From Helicobacteraceae bacterium (GTDB lineage: Bacteria > Campylobacterota > Campylobacteria > Campylobacterales > Sulfurimonadaceae), in contig JALUJE010000196.1 of the NCBI GenBank assembly GCA_027057185.1, forward strand, positions 1 to 8,819: a stretch of 8,819 nucleotides of DNA, read 5' to 3'. Shown here in pieces: positions 5,611-8,819 of the stretch. The notes below the pieces were generated by a model. It searched no databases. It was not told the DNA's origin and worked only from the letters and a program-made list of their open reading frames with translations. A program made the position numbers and the translations under genes. Positions within the stretch are counted from its first letter, which is position 1. Each line of letters opens with the position of its first letter.

Positions 5611-7542
5611 CTACTGGTCAATGATTATGGCAGTATCATCATTGCTTTGCATCTTACTCTCTATACCATTTTCTTTTTCAAAATCGGAAATAATGTTTCG
5701 AACCTGCTCTCCGGAGATATTCTCTTTCTCATACAATAATGCCACCATTTTTTCAATAGCCGGAGCATACAGCTCCAAACGCTCTTTCACCGCTTTATAG
5801 TGCTCTTCGAGTGTATTTTTAATGTACGCATCCATATCTTCGGCCATCTTGTCACTGTATTCACGAGACTGCTGCATACCGCCGCCTAAAAAGGAACTGC
5901 GCTGTTTTTCCAATACCATCAGACCGGCGACGTCACTCATGCCGTAGACCTGCACCATAGACTTTAGAATATCCGTTGCGCGTTCCAAATCATTTCCGGC
6001 ACCCGTAGAGATCTCACCAAAAAAGACTTCTTCAGCAGCACGACCGCCCAACAGGACATCAACTTCAGCAAGAAGCTCATACTTTTGCGCCAAATATTTA
6101 TTCTCCTCTGGAGTATTGAGCGTATAGCCCAAAGCGGCAAGTCCACGAGGAATGATAGAAACCTTGGAAACTTTTTTAGCGCCCTTAGTCGTCTCTGCAA
6201 GCAACGCATGACCACTTTCATGATACGCAACAATTTTTTTCTCTTTTTCATTAATACGACGACTCTTTTTTGCCAATCCGGCAATAGCGCGCTCTACCGA
6301 TTCTCGTAAATCTGCCTGCTTCACCGTACTTTGACTTTTACGGCCGGCCAATAAAGCACCTTCGTTAATAATGTTGGCCAAATCGGCACCGGCAAGTCCC
6401 GCCGTTAATCGGGCCAACTCTTCTAAATCAACATCATCATCGACTTTAATGCCTTTAATATGTACTTTTAGAATTTCAATACGTCCTTCATAATCCGGTT
6501 TATCTACCAAAACCTGACGATCAAAACGACCCGGACGCAACAATGCCGGATCTAAAATTTCAGGACGATTGGTCGCGGCAAGAACAATAATCGGTACATC
6601 CGTGCTAAAGCCGTCCATCTCGGCCAAAAGCTGATTGAGCGTCTGCTCACGCTCATCATTTCCGCCCATATTGGCACCTGCGGCACGACTTTTACCAATG
6701 GCATCAATCTCATCAATAAAAATGATGGACGGTGCATCCTTTTTTGCCTGCTCAAACAGATCACGTACCCGTGCGGCACCCACACCGACAAACATCTCAA
6801 TAAAACTTGACCCCGACACCGAGAAAAACGGAACATCCGCCTCTCCAGCTACCGCTTTGGCTAAAAGTGTCTTACCCGTACCCGGACTTCCAACCAACAA
6901 AACACCTTTGGGAATTTTAGCACCCAGCTCAACATAGCGACCCGGATATTTAAGAAAATCAACTATTTCAAGAACCTCTTCTTTAGCTTCATGTGCACCG
7001 GCAACATCATCAAATTTTGTTTTGGGTTTTTCGGAATTAATGAGCTTTTTGGAATTCCCCATACCAAGAATACCACCGCCCATGCTCTTCTGCATCCGAC
7101 TGGCAAAAAACATCCAGATACCGATAATCAGTAAAAACGGCAAAAGCCATCCGAACATCTCGGTAAACCAGTTGGTCTCACTAAAACCTTTGTAGTCAAT
7201 CCCTTTTTTATCCAAGAGTGGAATGAGTGTTGCGTCATTGCCGACCATACGAGCACTGTAAGCGTGTTTAATACCGTCCACATCGGAAAGAGCACGAATG
7301 TACGTCTGTCCAATGGCAACCTTGTTCACCTCACCGTTTTCAATCAACTTTTTCAATTCGGCATAGCTAACTTCTTTATTGATGACATTTGCCGTAGAAG
7401 TACCCATACGACTGTCAATATTCCCCTGATCTCCCACTAGTGCTTTAAACACCATAATCACCACAATTGAAAAAATTGCAAATGTCAGTAACGGGTTTTT
7501 ATTAAAAAAATTGTTGTCATTTTCCGGTTCGGGCTTGCCCAT
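5611..7542 (-). CDS. ftsH: ATP-dependent zinc metalloprotease FtsH
   Basis: Membrane-bound hexameric AAA protease that extracts and degrades misfolded membrane proteins and unstable regulators. The 643 residues are the standard length. In order: a short cytoplasmic tail, TM1 (about 17-36), a periplasmic domain, TM2 (about 130-147), Walker A GSPGTGKT (218-225), the pore motif Phe251-Val-Gly, Walker B IIFIDE (273-278), the second region of homology ending RPGRFDR, and the zinc site HESGH (441-445, catalytic Glu442) with third ligand Asp518 in GAGNDLERAT. All key residues are present. I chose ATG 7542 because it is preceded by AAGGAA at 7 bases and makes a TAATG overlap with the prmA stop. The longer GTG at 7575 lies inside prmA and adds a tail without a binding site. 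The C-terminus has an acidic tail. It is the third gene of the operon. Confidence 0.97.
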   Translation of the reverse strand: MGKPEPENDNNFFNKNPLLTFAIFSIVVIMVFKALVGDQGNIDSRMGTSTANVINKEVSYAELKKLIENGEVNKVAIGQTYIRALSDVDGIKHAYSARMVGNDATLIPLLDKKGIDYKGFSETNWFTEMFGWLLPFLLIIGIWMFFASRMQKSMGGGILGMGNSKKLINSEKPKTKFDDVAGAHEAKEEVLEIVDFLKYPGRYVELGAKIPKGVLLVGSPGTGKTLLAKAVAGEADVPFFSVSGSSFIEMFVGVGAARVRDLFEQAKKDAPSIIFIDEIDAIGKSRAAGANMGGNDEREQTLNQLLAEMDGFSTDVPIIVLAATNRPEILDPALLRPGRFDRQVLVDKPDYEGRIEILKVHIKGIKVDDDVDLEELARLTAGLAGADLANIINEGALLAGRKSQSTVKQADLRESVERAIAGLAKKSRRINEKEKKIVAYHESGHALLAETTKGAKKVSKVSIIPRGLAALGYTLNTPEENKYLAQKYELLAEVDVLLGGRAAEEVFFGEISTGAGNDLERATDILKSMVQVYGMSDVAGLMVLEKQRSSFLGGGMQQSREYSDKMAEDMDAYIKNTLEEHYKAVKERLELYAPAIEKMVALLYEKENISGEQVRNIISDFEKENGIESKMQSNDDTAIIIDQ

Positions 7543-7555
7543 TAAGTTGTTCCTT
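7540..7555 (-). promoter_or_regulatory. prmA stop / ftsH start overlap with ribosome binding site
   Basis: On the minus strand AAGGAA (7555-7550) is followed by 7 bases and then TAATG, where the TAA of prmA and the ATG of ftsH share one A. The binding site lies inside the end of prmA. This geometry supports translational coupling and settles the ftsH start. Confidence 0.7.
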
Positions 7556-8372
7556 TTAAAATCAATGTTACCCACTCGTCTTGTGGGACTCGTTCTAGTA
7601 ATTCATAGTCACGGTATTCTCGTAGAACTTTAGCTTCATATTTGTCTAAAATTCCTGAAAGAATTACAGTACCCTCGCTCTTTAGCGCTTTTTTTAAGTC
7701 TTTAGCCATAAATACCAGTACGTCAGCAACAATATTGGCAATAATCACATCATACTGCTCAGAGGCATTATGTACCGATCCGACCCATATATGCCGTAAT
7801 GCACTACCATTTTGCTCTATATTCGCTTTGGTATTGGTAACAGAGAGCTCATCAGTGTCACATGCATCGACCACAGCCCCGAGTTTTGCCGCAGCAACAG
7901 ACAAAATACCACTACCACAACCAACATCTAAAACAGTATTGTTCTCTTTTATTATCATAGCAAGTGATTGTAAACAGCTTGCCGTAGTAGGGTGATGCCC
8001 TGTTCCAAAAGCCAATGCCGGATCGAGTGCAATATTGATGAGATCTTTTTTAGGGTTTTCCCAGGTTGGATGAATGTAAAACGGTGCTATTTCCACTGCC
8101 GTAATATGCTGCTGATATATTGAAATCCAATCATCATTTTTTTCACGACTCAACTCCAGCGACACACTGACATGTTGTGACAGAGCCTTACTTAGGGCTT
8201 CAGAAAACTGTTCAATACCCCATGCTATGGTAGCGAGATCATCTTCACTGCGAATAATGAATGTATTGTCATATTCTTCAAAACCGACAGGAAGCGTATC
8301 ACTCAAAAAATCACAAAAAAGTTCATAGTATGCAGAGGGACGTACAATAAGTTGATAATAGTGTTCTTGCAT
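7542..8372 (-). CDS. prmA: Ribosomal protein L11 methyltransferase
   Basis: Cytoplasmic SAM-dependent enzyme that methylates lysines and the N-terminus of ribosomal protein L11. The 276 residues are slightly shorter than E. coli PrmA (about 293). The N-terminal third is the L11-recognition domain. The Rossmann-like catalytic domain carries FGTGHHPTT, typical of PrmA, then SAM motif I as DVGCGSG (149-155) and the ANI motif with Asn213 (the NILA-like motif of the family). ATG 8372 is preferred: AGGG lies 6 bases upstream. The TTG one codon earlier directly follows the cheY stop and would leave only 3 bases of spacing. The stop overlaps the ftsH start as TAATG, which implies coupled translation. 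It is sandwiched between cheY and ftsH, the same order I recall from Campylobacter and Helicobacter. Confidence 0.94.
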   Translation of the reverse strand: MQEHYYQLIVRPSAYYELFCDFLSDTLPVGFEEYDNTFIIRSEDDLATIAWGIEQFSEALSKALSQHVSVSLELSREKNDDWISIYQQHITAVEIAPFYIHPTWENPKKDLINIALDPALAFGTGHHPTTASCLQSLAMIIKENNTVLDVGCGSGILSVAAAKLGAVVDACDTDELSVTNTKANIEQNGSALRHIWVGSVHNASEQYDVIIANIVADVLVFMAKDLKKALKSEGTVILSGILDKYEAKVLREYRDYELLERVPQDEWVTLILKGTT

Positions 8373-8375
8373 CAA

Positions 8376-8741
8376 CTACCCTAAAACATCCTCTAACTTT
8401 TCTTTGAGTACTTGCGGCGTAAACGGTTTGACGATGTAGTTGTTTACACCGGCTTTAAGTGCAGTAATCACTTCAGCTTTACCGCCTTCAGTCGTCACCA
8501 TAATAATGGGCATATCTTCAAAACGGGAATCGGCACGAACTTTTTTGACCAATTCTAAACCATTCATCTCCGGCATGTTCCAATCGGTAATTAGCACTTC
8601 AGTATCGGGATTGGCATCGATCTGTTCCCAACCTTTTAAACCATCTTCTGCTTCAAGAAGGTCTTTATGTCCAATGCGATTGAGCGTATTTTTAATAATA
8701 CGTCTCATTGTTGAGCTATCATCGACAACAAGTATTTTCAA
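8376..8741 (-). CDS. cheY: Chemotaxis response regulator CheY
   Basis: A 121-residue single receiver domain with no output domain. It is phosphorylated by CheA and then binds the flagellar switch protein FliM to control rotation. All receiver landmarks are present: acidic pair Asp7-Asp8, phospho-acceptor Asp53 followed by Trp54, Thr83, Tyr102 and Lys105. Relative to E. coli CheY these are shifted evenly by four positions, and Trp54 and Tyr102 match its Trp58 and Tyr106, supporting a true CheY rather than an unrelated receiver. The start is TTG 8741. AAAGGA lies 6 bases upstream, no ATG precedes it in frame, and an in-frame TAG closes the frame ten codons upstream. It is the first gene of the cheY-prmA-ftsH-pssA operon. 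prmA begins 3 bases after its stop. Confidence 0.95.
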   Translation of the reverse strand: MKILVVDDSSTMRRIIKNTLNRIGHKDLLEAEDGLKGWEQIDANPDTEVLITDWNMPEMNGLELVKKVRADSRFEDMPIIMVTTEGGKAEVITALKAGVNNYIVKPFTPQVLKEKLEDVLG

Positions 8742-8747
8742 AATCAG

Positions 8748-8753
8748 TCCTTT
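8748..8753 (-). promoter_or_regulatory. Ribosome binding site supporting the TTG start of cheY
   Basis: AAAGGA on the minus strand stands 6 bases before TTG 8741. The site, together with the upstream in-frame stop, makes the non-ATG start the only reasonable choice for a full-length receiver domain. Confidence 0.75.
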
Positions 8754-8785
8754 GACAAAAAAATATATCTAAAATAATAACAAAT

Positions 8786-8814
8786 ATTATCTAAAAATTG
8801 TTTGTAGTAACTTT
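8786..8814 (-). promoter_or_regulatory. Tentative promoter of the cheY operon
   Basis: The last 78 bases are very AT-rich and hold no gene. On the minus strand GATAAT (8791-8786) could be a -10 box. The region 17 bases further upstream (near 8809-8814) has no good -35 match, which is common for sigma-70 promoters in this phylum. No sigma-54 GG-N10-GC element is seen. Other A/T-rich hexamers nearby could serve equally well, and the window ends here. Confidence 0.35.
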
Positions 8815-8819
8815 AAAAA

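Noticed and set aside
5408..5800. 130-codon plus-strand open frame across the ftsH-pssA junction
   Set aside because: It is antisense to two well-supported genes, has low-complexity Ser/Ile-rich composition, and matches no recognisable family.
7543..7575. Longer ftsH form starting at GTG 7575
   Set aside because: It would extend 11 codons into prmA without a binding site, while ATG 7542 has AAGGAA at good spacing and a TAATG junction.
1..8819. CRISPR array, prophage, toxin-antitoxin pair, insertion sequence or other defence-type cassette
   Set aside because: No spaced repeats, transposase, integrase or defence domains were seen, and every gene longer than 250 codons fits a core Campylobacterota family.

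Overview
The window looks like an ordinary chromosomal segment from a member of the Campylobacterota, probably a free-living relative of Sulfurimonas, Sulfuricurvum or Sulfurovum. Two things point there. The gene order cheY-prmA-ftsH-pssA is, as I remember it, characteristic of Campylobacter and Helicobacter. So is a large membrane-anchored TPR protein directly after serS, as in the C. jejuni Cj0389-Cj0390 pair. The sequence is moderately AT-rich, with short intergenic gaps and a Campylobacter-style TGn-TATAAT promoter. No mobile element, CRISPR array, tRNA or rRNA is visible.

Layout, left to right. Positions 2-520 (+) hold the 3' part of a methylenetetrahydrofolate reductase gene (metF). It converges on a small lipoprotein gene (538-1071, -), and a short hairpin lies between the two stops. 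Positions 1072-1246 are a divergent regulatory gap. It contains a perfect 16-bp palindrome, a probable promoter for the lipoprotein on the minus strand, and a strong promoter for serS on the plus strand. serS (1247-2491, +) is followed after 18 bases by a 784-codon TPR protein (2510-4864, +). I identify that protein as a likely PflB, a scaffold of the flagellar motor disks. The TPR gene converges on pssA, and the two stop codons share one TTAA. The right half (4861-8741) is a tightly packed minus-strand operon, transcribed cheY, prmA, ftsH, pssA. Its leader and probable promoter occupy the last 78 bases.

How the genes relate. Most are housekeeping genes: one-carbon metabolism (metF), tRNA charging (serS), ribosomal protein L11 methylation (prmA), membrane protein quality control (ftsH) and phospholipid synthesis (pssA). 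Two are tied to motility: cheY controls the flagellar switch, and the PflB-like protein would help build the stator scaffold. Both motility genes are embedded in housekeeping transcription units rather than in a flagellar cluster.

The least explained content is the small lipoprotein, together with a palindrome built on TACATGTA. This occurs four times in the window, and two longer copies bracket the lipoprotein gene. I found no clear sign of a wholly new multi-gene system.
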